A stretch of DNA of 64,000 bases from JAOUEA01 sp963734685 (GCA_963734685.1 CAVTIC010000007.1:1116001-1180000); one strand, 5' to 3'. Counted from the stretch's first letter, positions 1 to 8,728 are shown. Numbers and translations: made by a program. Notes: generated by a model from the sequence alone, not told the origin.

Positions 1-206
1 TCGTGACCGAGTCCTATCGGTTCGTCGGCATCGGCGCCGAGGTCGGCGCGACGATCGCCGAGAAGGCGTTCGAGCACCTCGACGCGCCCGTGACGAGGCT
101 CGCACCGCCGAACATGCCGATCCCCTTCGCCCCCACGCTCGAGGACGCGTTCCTGCCGCAGGTCGCCGACATCGAGCGATCGGTCGAGGAATTGTCCGCC
201 TGGTGA
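1..206 (+). CDS. 2-oxo acid dehydrogenase E1 beta subunit, C-terminal fragment
   Basis: The gene enters from outside the window; the reading frame is open from base 3 to the stop at 204-206. The last ~67 residues match the C-terminal transketolase-like domain of the E1 beta subunit: GIGAEVGATIAEKAF, then the PNMPIPFAPTLEDAFLPQ stretch that precedes the subunit end. In the alpha2beta2 enzyme this domain contacts E1 alpha and helps hold thiamine diphosphate. The E2 gene follows 28 bp later, so this is the tail of an E1-E2 operon. It differs clearly from the second E1 beta at 7717-8712, so the genome holds two E1 sets. Substrate (pyruvate or branched-chain 2-oxo acid) cannot be fixed from this fragment. 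Confidence 0.85.
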   Translation, partial: VTESYRFVGIGAEVGATIAEKAFEHLDAPVTRLAPPNMPIPFAPTLEDAFLPQVADIERSVEELSAW

Positions 207-234
207 TGCACGCCCCGCGCGTGGGAGGGACCAG

Positions 235-1581
235 ATGACATCGATCCAGATGCCCCAGCTCGGCGAGACGATCGTCGAAGGCACGATCCTGAAGTGGCTG
301 AAGGCCGAGGGCGAGACGATCGAGCGCGACGAACCGCTGTTCGAGATCTCGACCGACAAGGTCGATACCGAGGTGCCCTCGCCGGTCGCGGGCATCGTGA
401 CGAAGATCCTCGTCGCGGAGGGCGAGACGGTGCCGGTGGGTACCGAGCTGGCCGAGATCGCGTCCGGCGAGGACGCGACGGCGGGCGGAGGGGCTCCGGC
501 CGGTGCGGCTGCGGCGTCGCCCGCCCCGTCGTCTCCCCGGGAAGGCGGTGGGCCCGGCGGGGGTGCGCCGGGCCAGCTCGCGAGCGACGCGTCCGCCCCA
601 CCCGCCTCCGTGCCTGCGACCGTCCCCGCAGGAGCCCGGGCTGATTCGGTGCCGGATCGAGGTCCCCGATCGCAGATCCTGTCACCGCTCGTACGCAAGC
701 TCGCGCAGGAGCACGGGATCGACCTGTCGACGATCGCCGGGACCGGGACCGGTGGACGGATCACGAAGGCCGACGTGATGGCCGTCGTGGCGTCGGGGGT
801 CGGCGCGGCACCGGCACGCGCACCGAGTGCTGCGCCGGTTCCGGTGGCTCCGCCGTCGGTCGCGGTGGCCGCGGCGGGGGGCGAGACGGTCGAGCCCATG
901 TCGCACATCCGGAAGGCGATCGCCTCCCACATGCTCGCGTCGGTGAACGAGACGGCTCGAGCCTGGACGATGGTGGAGGTGAACGTCGACCATCTCGTGC
1001 GGCTTCGCGAGCGCGCGAAGGAGGCCTTCCTCGCGGCGCACGGTGTGAAGCTCACGTACCTGCCGTTCGTCGTTCGCGCGACGGTCGATGCGCTCCAGGC
1101 GTATCCGGCCGTCAACTCGCGCATCGTGGGCGATGACATGGTCACGCCGCGCGCGGTGCACATGGGCATCGCCGTCAGCTACGACGCGGGGCTCATCGTG
1201 CCCGTGATCCGCGATGCCGACGTGATGAACAGCGTCGGCATCGCTCGGGCGATCGCCGACCTGGCGGCGCGCGCGCGATCGCACCAGCTGACGCCCGACG
1301 AGGTGCAGGGGGCGACCTTCACGATCACGAACCCGGGACCGTACGGGTCGCTGATGAGCGTGCCGATCATCAACCAGCCCAACGTCGGCATCCTCTCACT
1401 GGACGGCATCCAGCGGCGGCCGGTCGTCGTCGAGGGAGACGCGATCGCCGTCCGCAGCATGGTCTACGTCTCGATGTCGTGGGACCACCGCTTGATCGAC
1501 GGCGAGATCGCCACGAGGTTCCTCACTCGGGTCAAGCAGAACCTCGAGGCGTGGGACTTCGCCGAAGACCTGGGGGTCTGA
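235..1581 (+). CDS. Dihydrolipoamide acyltransferase (E2) of a 2-oxo acid dehydrogenase complex
   Basis: 448 residues with the standard E2 order. A single lipoyl domain (1-78) carries the lipoylated lysine K42 in STDKVDTE. A long Ala/Pro/Gly linker follows (80-145), then the peripheral-subunit-binding domain (147-183, SPLVRKLAQEHGIDL), another linker, and the catalytic acyltransferase domain (218-442) with the active-site block DHRLIDG (H418, D422). It transfers the acyl group from E1 to CoA through the swinging lipoyl arm. The ATG start has GGGAGG 6 bp upstream. Flanked by E1 beta and lipB, whose product makes the octanoyl precursor of its cofactor. Probably the branched-chain type, because actinobacterial pyruvate complexes use AceE, but that is inference. 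Confidence 0.95.
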   Translation: MTSIQMPQLGETIVEGTILKWLKAEGETIERDEPLFEISTDKVDTEVPSPVAGIVTKILVAEGETVPVGTELAEIASGEDATAGGGAPAGAAAASPAPSSPREGGGPGGGAPGQLASDASAPPASVPATVPAGARADSVPDRGPRSQILSPLVRKLAQEHGIDLSTIAGTGTGGRITKADVMAVVASGVGAAPARAPSAAPVPVAPPSVAVAAAGGETVEPMSHIRKAIASHMLASVNETARAWTMVEVNVDHLVRLRERAKEAFLAAHGVKLTYLPFVVRATVDALQAYPAVNSRIVGDDMVTPRAVHMGIAVSYDAGLIVPVIRDADVMNSVGIARAIADLAARARSHQLTPDEVQGATFTITNPGPYGSLMSVPIINQPNVGILSLDGIQRRPVVVEGDAIAVRSMVYVSMSWDHRLIDGEIATRFLTRVKQNLEAWDFAEDLGV

Positions 1582-1586
1582 GCCAG

Positions 1587-2288
1587 GTGTCCCGCCCCAC
1601 GTGGTTGTTCGAGCCATCCGCGCCGGTGCCCTACGACGTCGCCAACGACATGATGCACGACCTCGCCGAGCGGCGCCTCGCCGGCGAGGCGCCCGACGCC
1701 CTGATCCTGCTGGAGCATCCGCCGGTGTTCACCGCCGGCCGGCGCGCGAGACCGGAGCATCTGGTCTGGACCGAGCACGAGGCGCTGGCTCACGGCGCCG
1801 AGGTGCACCACATCGACCGGGGTGGCTCGTTCACGTTCCATGGACCAGGACAACTCGTGGGCTACCCGATCCTGCATCTGGCGGCGAAGCCCGATGCCGC
1901 GGGCTACCTGCGTGGGCTCGAGGACGCCGTCATCCGCACCGGGGCCGACCTCGGCATCGAGCTCCATCGGCGCCACGACGTGCAGACCGGGGTCTTCGCC
2001 GGCGACGACAAGGTGTGCGCGATCGGTGTGCGCCTGATGCGCACGCGGGTCACCTTGCACGGGTTCGCGCTCAACTGCGACACCGATCTGTCATGGTTCC
2101 GCGGCATCGTCGCGTGCGGCCTCCCTGACAACGGGGTCACCTCCCTCAGCGGATTGGCCGGCAGACGCATCTCGGTCGACGAGGTCCGCCCGACCGTGCG
2201 CCGCCACCTCGCCGAGGTGTTCGGGCTCGACTACACGCCGGCGCCCGCGAGCGAGGCGATGCGTCTGCACCCCGCCGTGCCCGCCTGA
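1587..2288 (+). CDS. lipB: Octanoyl-[ACP]:protein N-octanoyltransferase LipB
   Basis: Moves octanoate from acyl carrier protein to the lipoyl-domain lysine, the first step of lipoate assembly. With the GTG at 1587 the protein has 233 residues, normal for LipB; the frame stays open into the E2 gene, but upstream codons do not resemble LipB. Visible motifs: RGGSFTFHGPGQ (78-89), the catalytic lysine K142 in DKVCAIGVR, and the catalytic cysteine C177 in ACGL after LHGFALNCDTDL. The start lies 5 bp after the E2 stop, so it is very likely cotranscribed with the complex whose E2 it modifies. lipA lies 11.6 kb away on the same strand. Confidence 0.95.
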   Translation: MSRPTWLFEPSAPVPYDVANDMMHDLAERRLAGEAPDALILLEHPPVFTAGRRARPEHLVWTEHEALAHGAEVHHIDRGGSFTFHGPGQLVGYPILHLAAKPDAAGYLRGLEDAVIRTGADLGIELHRRHDVQTGVFAGDDKVCAIGVRLMRTRVTLHGFALNCDTDLSWFRGIVACGLPDNGVTSLSGLAGRRISVDEVRPTVRRHLAEVFGLDYTPAPASEAMRLHPAVPA

Positions 2289-2317
2289 GCGAACCGCCTG
2301 AGCGAACCGCGGATCGT

Positions 2318-3064
2318 TCAGCCGCGATCCGCCACGAGCGCGTAGCGTGGACGGTGCTCGAGCCAGCCGAGCGGCCAGCGTTCGTGCAGCCGAGCGGCCC
2401 ACTCCACATCGCGGAGACGCTGGACGCGCACGCCCGTCCAGCCGGCCTCGTACACGGCCTCGACGAGCGGCGTCGGAGAGGACATGCGCGCGAGCGGCAG
2501 CTGGGCCACGATCTCCTCTGGATATGGCGCGTGATGATGGTCGGGAACCTGGATCAGCCGTCGCGCCGCGTCCGCCGCGAGGCGACGCGCTCGATCGACG
2601 GGCGCGTCGGATCCCCACACACCCTCGAACAGCACCGACCGGCCGCCCTCGGCCGTCACCGCGCGCCAGGCACCGAGGGCGCCCACCGGATCGGGCATCG
2701 TCCACAGGACGTGGCGCTCCATCACCACGTCGAAGGGGCCGCCCGGCGGCGTCATAGCCGACCCGACCTCGAACGAGAGCGCGAGCCCGCGCGCGGCCGC
2801 CTTCTCCTGCGCCTTCCCGAGCATGCCTTCGGACAGGTCGAGCGCGGTCACCTCGTAGCCGAGCTCGGCCGCGAGCAGGCTGAGCGACCCCGTGCCGGCC
2901 CCAACGTCGAGCACCGACGCTGGTGGCTCGGGCAGCGCCCGGCGGATCGCTGCTCGCCATGCTGCGGCCTCGAGGGGGTCGGAGACGGCGTGAGAAGCCG
3001 AGACGTCGTACGTGCTCGAGTCACGATCCCAGAAGTCCCGGATGTGGTCGTGGACGTCGGTCAT
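2318..3064 (-). CDS. Class I SAM-dependent methyltransferase
   Basis: 248 residues with a Rossmann methyltransferase fold. Motif I is VLDVGAGTGS (51-60) and the acidic ribose-binding residue is D76 in VTALDLSEGM. The post-motif region PFDVVMERHVLWTMPDP resembles the ubiquinone/menaquinone or Methyltransf_11 type. The N-terminal FWDRDSSTYD is typical of small-molecule methyltransferases. Substrate unknown. It converges with lipB (29 bp gap containing a GCGGATC/GATCCGC inverted repeat) and precedes no obvious pathway partner. Confidence 0.85.
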   Translation of the reverse strand: MTDVHDHIRDFWDRDSSTYDVSASHAVSDPLEAAAWRAAIRRALPEPPASVLDVGAGTGSLSLLAAELGYEVTALDLSEGMLGKAQEKAAARGLALSFEVGSAMTPPGGPFDVVMERHVLWTMPDPVGALGAWRAVTAEGGRSVLFEGVWGSDAPVDRARRLAADAARRLIQVPDHHHAPYPEEIVAQLPLARMSSPTPLVEAVYEAGWTGVRVQRLRDVEWAARLHERWPLGWLEHRPRYALVADRG

Positions 3065-3088
3065 CTCGGTATCTCGTCCGAGGACGGG

Positions 3089-3907
3089 CTAGAACAGCCT
3101 GGCGGCGAGCTTCGGTCGGTACTCGGCGACCAACGGGTCATCGCCCAACGTCGCGAACACGTCGACCATCGCCTCTCTCGCCGCCGCTGGGTCGTCGTCG
3201 AAGCCGGCGAGCAGGCCGTCGAGCGCCTCCCGCCAACGCCCCTCGGAGGCGGCGCGCCTCGGCAGGGCCAGTGCGGCGTCAGCGTCGAGCGTGGCCCAGT
3301 CGCGGACCCGGATGCCGGCCATCAGCCGCTCGGCATCCGGGTCGGGCACGAGCGGTTCCACGAGCGCCAGTGCCCCGTCGACCTCGCCCCGACCGAGGAG
3401 GATCCGCGCCAGCCCCACCGCGGCGTCCCTGTTCTCAGGATCCTTCTCGAGTACCTCGCGGTACCCGGACTCGGCCGAGCTCAGGTCGCCCGCGGCTTCG
3501 TCGGCGAGCGCCTCATCGGCCTCGAGCTCGGCCTCGGTCGGCACCAACTCGTCGACGAACCGGTTCACCTCTTGCTCCGGGTAGGCGCCCACGAACATGC
3601 TCACCGGTTGCCCGTCGCGGAACGCGACGACCGTCGGGATGCCCTGGCTCTGCACCGCTTGGAGCAGCGCGTTGCCCACGGCGTTGGCGTCGACATCGAG
3701 CTTGGCCAGCAGGAACGCGCCGTCGCGCTCGCCGGCGACCTTCTCGAGGATCGGGCCGAGGGTTCGACAGGGAGCGCACCACGACGCCCACATGTCGACC
3801 ACGACGGGCCGCTCGCTCGACCCTTCGATCACGACCTGTTCGAAGTCGGCGTCGGTGACGTCGACGACGTGGGGTTGCGTCGCGCTGATGTCGCTGACAT
3901 CCCTCAT
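3089..3907 (-). CDS. Thioredoxin-domain co-chaperone, CnoX/YbbN-like
   Basis: Starting at the ATG at 3907 gives 272 residues; the frame is open for 22 more codons upstream but these look non-coding. The N-terminal thioredoxin fold (13-122) has the redox motif WCAPC (43-47) and cis-proline in GIPTVV (P91). The rest (~125-272) is Ala/Glu-rich with helix-turn-helix TPR-like repeats, as in YbbN/CnoX proteins that protect clients from over-oxidation and hand them to chaperones. E. coli CnoX has SxxC, whereas this protein keeps both cysteines, so it may also act as an oxidoreductase. It follows copA by 13 bp on the same strand. Confidence 0.85.
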   Translation of the reverse strand: MRDVSDISATQPHVVDVTDADFEQVVIEGSSERPVVVDMWASWCAPCRTLGPILEKVAGERDGAFLLAKLDVDANAVGNALLQAVQSQGIPTVVAFRDGQPVSMFVGAYPEQEVNRFVDELVPTEAELEADEALADEAAGDLSSAESGYREVLEKDPENRDAAVGLARILLGRGEVDGALALVEPLVPDPDAERLMAGIRVRDWATLDADAALALPRRAASEGRWREALDGLLAGFDDDPAAAREAMVDVFATLGDDPLVAEYRPKLAARLF

Positions 3908-3920
3908 GGAAGCCAGCCTC

Positions 3921-6113
3921 TCACACGCCTGCGGCAGCGACGGGCGCGCCCGAACGAGGACCATGTCCCGCATCGATCCGCGTCGCGCCGAAGCGCCGCA
4001 GGCGCAAGGCGTTCAAGACCACCGTCACGCTCGAAACGGCCATCGCGCCGGCCGCCCACATCGGGTCGAGCACGCCCAACACCGCGAGCGGGATCATCAC
4101 GATGTTGTACGAGAACGCCCAGAAGAGGTTCTGCTCGATCACGCGATAGGTCCGCCGGGCGAGCGCCAGCGCGTCGGCGACCGACGAGAGCGATCCGCCC
4201 AGCAGGTTCACCTCGGCCGCCGCCAGCGCGACGTCGGTGCCGCCGCCCATCGCGATGCCGACGTCAGCGGCCGCCAGTGCCGGCGCATCGTTCAGTCCGT
4301 CCCCGACGAACGCGACGATCCTGCCTTCCCCCTTCAGCCGGTTCACCTCGTCGACCTTGCCCTCGGGGTACATCTCGGCCATCACGCGGTCGATGCCCAC
4401 GCTCGCCGCGATCGCCCGGGCCGTGGATCGTCGATCGCCCGTCACCATGGCGACTTCGAGCCCGAGCCCCCGCAAGCGGTGCACAGCGTCGTACGCCTCC
4501 GGCTTCACTCGGTCTGCCACCGCCACCAGCCCGATCGCGACGCCCTCGCGCCACACGGCGAAGACCGTGAGGCCGTCGGCGGAGAGCCGCTCGGCATCGT
4601 CCGCCAGCGCGGACGGCAGTCCCTCGGGCCGCCCGACCCGGACCTGGACGCCGTCGACGACCGCGACCGTCCCGGCGCCGGGCTCGACGCGATGACCGGT
4701 CGCCGGGGGTACGAGGATGCCGCGTTCGCGCGCAGCCTTGACGACCGCCGCGGCGATCGGGTGCTCCGAGCCGGACTCGGCTGCCGCAGCGAGCCCGAGC
4801 AGCCCGGGCCCGTCGCCATCGCCTGCGGGCACGACGGCCACCACGTCCATCTCTCCCTCGGTCACCGTTCCCGTCTTGTCGAGCAGCACCACCCGAACCC
4901 CCCGGGCCACCTCGAAGACCTCACCCCCCTTGAACAGCACCCCGATCTCTGCCGCGCGACCCGTGCCGGCCATGATCGCCGCGGGGGTCGCGAGCCCCAG
5001 CGCGCACGGACAGGCGATCAGCAGCACCGCCACGGCGTGCAGCATGGCCTCACCGGGAGTGGCCGAGGTCACAGCGAGCCACCCGACGAACGTGGCGGCG
5101 GCGATCGTGAGCACCACGGGGACGAAGACGGCGGAGATGTGGTCGGCGAGACGCTGGACGGGGGCCTTCGAACCCTGGGCCGTCTGCAACAGGCGGACGA
5201 TCTCGGCGAGCTTGGTGTTCGCTCCTACCTTCGTCACGAAGACGACCAGCCGACCGTGGCCGTTGATCGCCGCGCCCACGACGTCGTCGCCGGGAGATAC
5301 GTCGACCGGCACCGACTCGCCGGTGAGCAGTGAGAGATCCACCCACGACGAGCCCTCCTTCACCACGCCGTCCGCCGGGATGGTCTCGCCGGGTCGGACC
5401 ACCACCAGGTGGCCCGGGTCGACCTCGTCGATCGGCACGCGCCGCTCCTCGCCGTCGATCAACAGCGTGGCGCTCTTCGCGCCCCGTTCGAGCAACGCTC
5501 GAGACGCGTCGCCGGCACTCGCGCGTGCTCTCGCCTCGAGCACCTTGCCGACGAGGATCAGGGTCACGATGACCGCCGCGGTATCGAAGTACTGATCGGC
5601 GCGGCCCGCGAGCACGGCCGCGGCGCTGTACCCGTACGCGGCCAGCGAGCCGATCGCGATCAGCGTGTCCATCGTGGTGGCGCGGTGGCGCGCCGAGCGT
5701 GCGGCCGACCGGATGAACGGCCACCCGGAGTAGAAGACCACCGGCGTGGACAACGCCCATGCGAGCTCCTGGCTCCACGCCGCGTCCGGCACGGCGAACG
5801 TCAGCCACAGCACCGCGAGCGTGAGCGGCGCCGCGACGACGAGCCGAGCCCTGTAGGAACGCACCTCGTCGCGCGCCGAACGCTCCTGCGCGTGCGGACG
5901 TGCCCCGTAGCCAGCGCCTCGCACCGCCTCGACGAGCGGTCCCAGCTCCTCGCTCTTCGTGCGGACCGTCGCCGTGCGGGAGGCGAGGTTGGCCGCGGCC
6001 CCGTCGACACCTGGGACCCGATCGAGCGCGCGCTCGACCTTCTGCACGCACGAGGCGCACGTCATGCCCTCGATATCGAGCACGACCTCGCGCAGGTCGG
6101 TGGCGGTATTCAT
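3921..6113 (-). CDS. copA: Copper-translocating P1B-type ATPase CopA
   Basis: 730 residues; exports Cu(I) across the membrane using ATP. One N-terminal heavy-metal-associated domain has GMTCASC (16-22). Membrane helices follow, with the transport-site CPC at 368-370 (ACPCALGLATPAA). The phosphorylated aspartate is D412 in DKTGTVTE. The HP signature of P1B ATPases is in SEHPIAAAVVKAA, and GDGLNDAPALAAADVG lies near 605. Everything expected is present and in frame. It is the last metal gene of an apparent YHS-csoR-copA operon (csoR ends 7 bp upstream of its start) and is very likely under control of the CsoR operator at 6603-6619. Confidence 0.96.
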   Translation of the reverse strand: MNTATDLREVVLDIEGMTCASCVQKVERALDRVPGVDGAAANLASRTATVRTKSEELGPLVEAVRGAGYGARPHAQERSARDEVRSYRARLVVAAPLTLAVLWLTFAVPDAAWSQELAWALSTPVVFYSGWPFIRSAARSARHRATTMDTLIAIGSLAAYGYSAAAVLAGRADQYFDTAAVIVTLILVGKVLEARARASAGDASRALLERGAKSATLLIDGEERRVPIDEVDPGHLVVVRPGETIPADGVVKEGSSWVDLSLLTGESVPVDVSPGDDVVGAAINGHGRLVVFVTKVGANTKLAEIVRLLQTAQGSKAPVQRLADHISAVFVPVVLTIAAATFVGWLAVTSATPGEAMLHAVAVLLIACPCALGLATPAAIMAGTGRAAEIGVLFKGGEVFEVARGVRVVLLDKTGTVTEGEMDVVAVVPAGDGDGPGLLGLAAAAESGSEHPIAAAVVKAARERGILVPPATGHRVEPGAGTVAVVDGVQVRVGRPEGLPSALADDAERLSADGLTVFAVWREGVAIGLVAVADRVKPEAYDAVHRLRGLGLEVAMVTGDRRSTARAIAASVGIDRVMAEMYPEGKVDEVNRLKGEGRIVAFVGDGLNDAPALAAADVGIAMGGGTDVALAAAEVNLLGGSLSSVADALALARRTYRVIEQNLFWAFSYNIVMIPLAVLGVLDPMWAAGAMAVSSVTVVLNALRLRRFGATRIDAGHGPRSGAPVAAAGV

Positions 6114-6120
6114 GACCGCG

Positions 6121-6411
6121 TCACTTGCCGGCGAGCCGGCCGACGGCGGCCATCAGCTCTTCGATCTTGGAGTCGCCGCTCCCTTGCTCGATCGACTCGC
6201 GGACGCAGTGGCGGACGTGGTCGTCGAGCAACCCCATCCCGACGCCCTTCAACGCCGCCTGCACCGAGCTCAGCTGGGTGAGGATGTCGATGCAGTACTG
6301 GTCTTCATCGACCATGCGCTGCAGACCCCGCACCTGGCCCTCGATCCTGCGGAGCCGGTCCTGGAGCGCCTTCTTGTTCATCACGTAGCCGTACACGCCC
6401 GCTCCCTTCAC
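6121..6411 (-). CDS. csoR: Copper-sensing transcriptional repressor CsoR
   Basis: 96 residues using the GTG at 6411, which overlaps the stop of the YHS gene by 4 nt (GTGA); an internal ATG at MNKKAL is the alternative start. All-helical CsoR/RcnR (DUF156) fold: LQDRLRRIEGQVRGLQRM, then the metal ligands as Cys in DQYCIDIL and His-Cys in DDHVRHCV. This Cys-His-Cys pattern is the Cu(I) set. When loaded with Cu(I) the tetramer leaves DNA and the efflux genes are expressed. The operator-like palindrome 30 bp before the first gene of the operon fits autoregulation. Confidence 0.92.
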   Translation of the reverse strand: MKGAGVYGYVMNKKALQDRLRRIEGQVRGLQRMVDEDQYCIDILTQLSSVQAALKGVGMGLLDDHVRHCVRESIEQGSGDSKIEELMAAVGRLAGK

Positions 6412-6572
6412 ATGTGCCGCCGGTCGTCGTCGAGCGCCAGGAAACGGTCGGGGTCGCCGCGGAAGCGCTCCATGCACCCGACGGAACAGAAGAGGTAGAC
6501 GCGACCGTCGTGTTCCCACGCCGCAGCCGCGCTCGTCTGGTCGACCGTCATGCCGCAGACCGGATCCTGCAT
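6408..6572 (-). CDS. Small YHS-domain protein (copper-linked)
   Basis: 54 residues from the ATG at 6572, preceded by AAGGAGG at ideal spacing. It begins MQDPVCGMTVDQTSA and has a second cysteine motif, FCSVGCMERF, which together define a YHS domain, a short metal-binding module often found beside or fused to CopA/CsoR. It may act as a copper chaperone or sensor; no direct assay is implied by the sequence. First gene of the operon: it overlaps csoR by 4 nt, and its promoter region carries the CsoR-type operator. Confidence 0.85.
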   Translation of the reverse strand: MQDPVCGMTVDQTSAAAAWEHDGRVYLFCSVGCMERFRGDPDRFLALDDDRRHM

Positions 6573-6602
6573 GCTCAACGCCTCCTTCGCCGTCACGCCA
6601 CT

Positions 6603-6619
6603 ATACCCTGGGGGGGTAT
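6603..6619. promoter_or_regulatory. CsoR operator
   Basis: Inverted repeat ATACCC-TGGGG-GGGTAT, with arms at 6603-6608 and 6614-6619. G/C-rich centres with ATACCC...GGGTAT arms are the known CsoR/CstR operator type. It lies 30 bp upstream of the YHS gene start and between divergent genes (E1 alpha begins at ~6689), so it could in principle also touch that promoter. Confidence 0.85.
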
Positions 6620-6688
6620 GCGGTGGCAACGAAGTGGCGCCGGGGTCGCGGTGTATGCTCGCGACACGGTGCGAGAGGTCGCAGGCAC

Positions 6689-7720
6689 GTGTCGGCTCGG
6701 GTAGCGTCAACCCCACACGGGGCGCTCGGACTCACCGACCAGGACCTGCGCGAGATGTACCGCCTGATCCTCACGGCGCGCCTGCTCGACGAGGCGGCGC
6801 TCCGCCAGAACCGCATGGGGCGCGCTCCGTTCGTGGTCCCCTCGGAGGGACACGAGGGCTGCCAGGTGGGCACCGCGTGGCCGATGCGCCGGGGCGTCGA
6901 CGTATGGCTCCCCTACTACCGGGACGGCGCCGTCGTGCTCACCGCCGGCATGACGCCCTATGAGGTCTTCCTCGGCATCTTCGCCAAGGCCGACGACCCG
7001 TCGTCGGGCGGTCGCCAGATGCCGTCGCACTGGGGACACGCCGGACTCGACATCATCACGGGGTCCTCGCCGATCGCCACGCAGGTGCCGCACGCCGCCG
7101 GCGTCGCCTATGCGATCAAGTACCGGAGCGACGATGCCGTCGTCGGATGCTGGTTCGGCGACGGGGCGACGAGCGAAGGCGACTGGCACGAGGGGCTGAA
7201 CTTCGCCGGCATCCATCGGCTCCCCGTGATCTTCGTCTGCGAGAACAACCACTACGCGATCAGCGTGCCGCAGTCCAAGCAGATGGCGATCGAGAACGTC
7301 GCCGACCGCGCGGAGGGGTACGGCTTCCCCGGCGTCGTGGTGGACGGAAACGATGTGCTCGCGTGCTACGGGGCGATGAAGACGGCCCACGAACGCGCCC
7401 GCGCCGGCGAAGGGCCGACCTTGATCGAGTGCAAGACCTACCGCTTCCTCGGCCATACCTCCGATGACGACGACAAGACCTACCGGCCGCGCGACGAGGT
7501 CGAGGCAGCGCGTCACCACGATCCCCTGCACGTGTTCGGCGAGTACCTGCGGACGCACGGCGTGCTCGACGACGTCGGCGCCGAAGAGGCACGCGACCGT
7601 GCGAAGGCCGAGATCGACGAGGCGCTCGCCGCGGCCTGGGAGGCGGCAGACCCCGCACCGGAGTCGGCGCTCCGGCATGTGTACGCCGAACCCGCCGAGC
7701 CCGGGTCCGGCGAGCGATGA
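6689..7720 (+). CDS. 2-oxo acid dehydrogenase E1 alpha subunit
   Basis: 343 residues from the GTG at 6689 (GAGAGG 10 bp upstream); the frame is open further upstream but would run into the CsoR operator. The thiamine-diphosphate signature is GDG (157-159) followed ~27 residues later by NN (186-187) in IFVCENNHYAIS. The conserved entry segment PSEGHEGCQVG and the phosphorylation-loop-like YRFLGHTSDDD are typical of pyruvate/branched-chain E1 alpha. It decarboxylates a 2-oxo acid and acylates the E2 lipoyl arm. It overlaps the E1 beta gene by 4 nt (ATGA). No E2 follows, so this pair probably shares the E2 at 235-1581 or another one outside the window. Confidence 0.93.
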   Translation: MSARVASTPHGALGLTDQDLREMYRLILTARLLDEAALRQNRMGRAPFVVPSEGHEGCQVGTAWPMRRGVDVWLPYYRDGAVVLTAGMTPYEVFLGIFAKADDPSSGGRQMPSHWGHAGLDIITGSSPIATQVPHAAGVAYAIKYRSDDAVVGCWFGDGATSEGDWHEGLNFAGIHRLPVIFVCENNHYAISVPQSKQMAIENVADRAEGYGFPGVVVDGNDVLACYGAMKTAHERARAGEGPTLIECKTYRFLGHTSDDDDKTYRPRDEVEAARHHDPLHVFGEYLRTHGVLDDVGAEEARDRAKAEIDEALAAAWEAADPAPESALRHVYAEPAEPGSGER

Positions 7721-8712
7721 CGACGACCGAGAAGAACGTCGTCACGGCGATCCGCGACGCCCTGCACGACGAGATGGCCGCGGACGACCGCATCGTGCTG
7801 CTGGGAGAAGACGTGGGGAACCGAGGGGGCGTCTTCCGCATCAGCGCCGGGTGGATGGCAGAGTTCGGCGAGGAACGCGTGATCGACACGCCGCTGGCCG
7901 AGTCGGGCATCGTGGGCGTCGCGATCGGCATGGCCCTGCGAGGGCTCCGGCCCGTGGCCGAGATCCAGTTCGCCGACTTCATCCACCCCGCCTTCGACCA
8001 GATCGTGTCCGAGGCGGCCCGCATCCGGTACCGATCGAACGGCGCGTTCTCATGCCCACTCGTGATCCGCACACCGTGCGGCGGTGGCATCCATGGCGCC
8101 CTCTACCACTCGCAGTCCATCGAGGCGTTCTTCGCCCACGTCCCAGGGCTGAAGGTCGTGATGCCCGCGACCCCCGCCGATGCGGCCGGCATGCTCCGAA
8201 CGGCGATCGCCGACCCCGACCCGGTGTTGTTCCTCGAGCACAAGAAGACGTATCGCGCGATCACCGGCGAGGTGCCCGACGAACCGCACACCGTGCCGAT
8301 CGGGCGGGCCGACGTGAAGCGTTCGGGCACCGAGCTGACCTGCGTCAGCTACGGCTACGCCCTGCACACTTGCCTCGACGCCGCCGCCCGGCTGCAGGAG
8401 GACGAGGGCGTCTCGGTCGAGGTCGTGGACGTCCGCTCGCTGTCGCCGCTGGACATGGAGACGATCCTCGCGTCGGTGCGCCGGACATCACGGGCGATGG
8501 TGGTCTACGAGGACAACCGGACCTACGGGGCAGGGGCGGAGATCGCCGCCACGATCGCCGAGCAGGCGATGTTCGATCTCGACGCGGCGATCGTTCGGAT
8601 CGGGGGCCCCGACATCCCCGCGATGCCGTTCGCCACACCGTTGGAGCATTTCTACATGGAGCCGGAACCGGACCAGGTGTACCGGCGCATGCGCGGGCTC
8701 GCCCACTCCTGA
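7717..8712 (+). CDS. 2-oxo acid dehydrogenase E1 beta subunit
   Basis: 331 residues, ATG overlapping the E1 alpha stop (ATGA). Typical blocks: LLGEDVGNRGGVFR, TPLAESGIVGVAIGMAL, RPVAEIQFADFI and the C-terminal domain VVYEDNRTYGAGAEI. Forms the alpha2beta2 heterotetramer with the preceding gene. Its C-terminal end (GGPDIPAMPFATPLEH) has the same layout as, but a different sequence from, the truncated E1 beta at 1-206, so these are paralogous complexes, not duplicates. A hairpin follows the stop. Confidence 0.93.
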   Translation: MTTTEKNVVTAIRDALHDEMAADDRIVLLGEDVGNRGGVFRISAGWMAEFGEERVIDTPLAESGIVGVAIGMALRGLRPVAEIQFADFIHPAFDQIVSEAARIRYRSNGAFSCPLVIRTPCGGGIHGALYHSQSIEAFFAHVPGLKVVMPATPADAAGMLRTAIADPDPVLFLEHKKTYRAITGEVPDEPHTVPIGRADVKRSGTELTCVSYGYALHTCLDAAARLQEDEGVSVEVVDVRSLSPLDMETILASVRRTSRAMVVYEDNRTYGAGAEIAATIAEQAMFDLDAAIVRIGGPDIPAMPFATPLEHFYMEPEPDQVYRRMRGLAHS

Positions 8713-8728
8713 GCCGGCCCCGGATCGG

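Noticed and set aside
2354..5333. Very long plus-strand frames (738 and 578 codons) opposite the methyltransferase, thioredoxin and copA genes
   Set aside because: They are antisense shadows produced by high GC; the minus-strand proteins carry unmistakable motifs, while these are Arg/His-rich with no family match.
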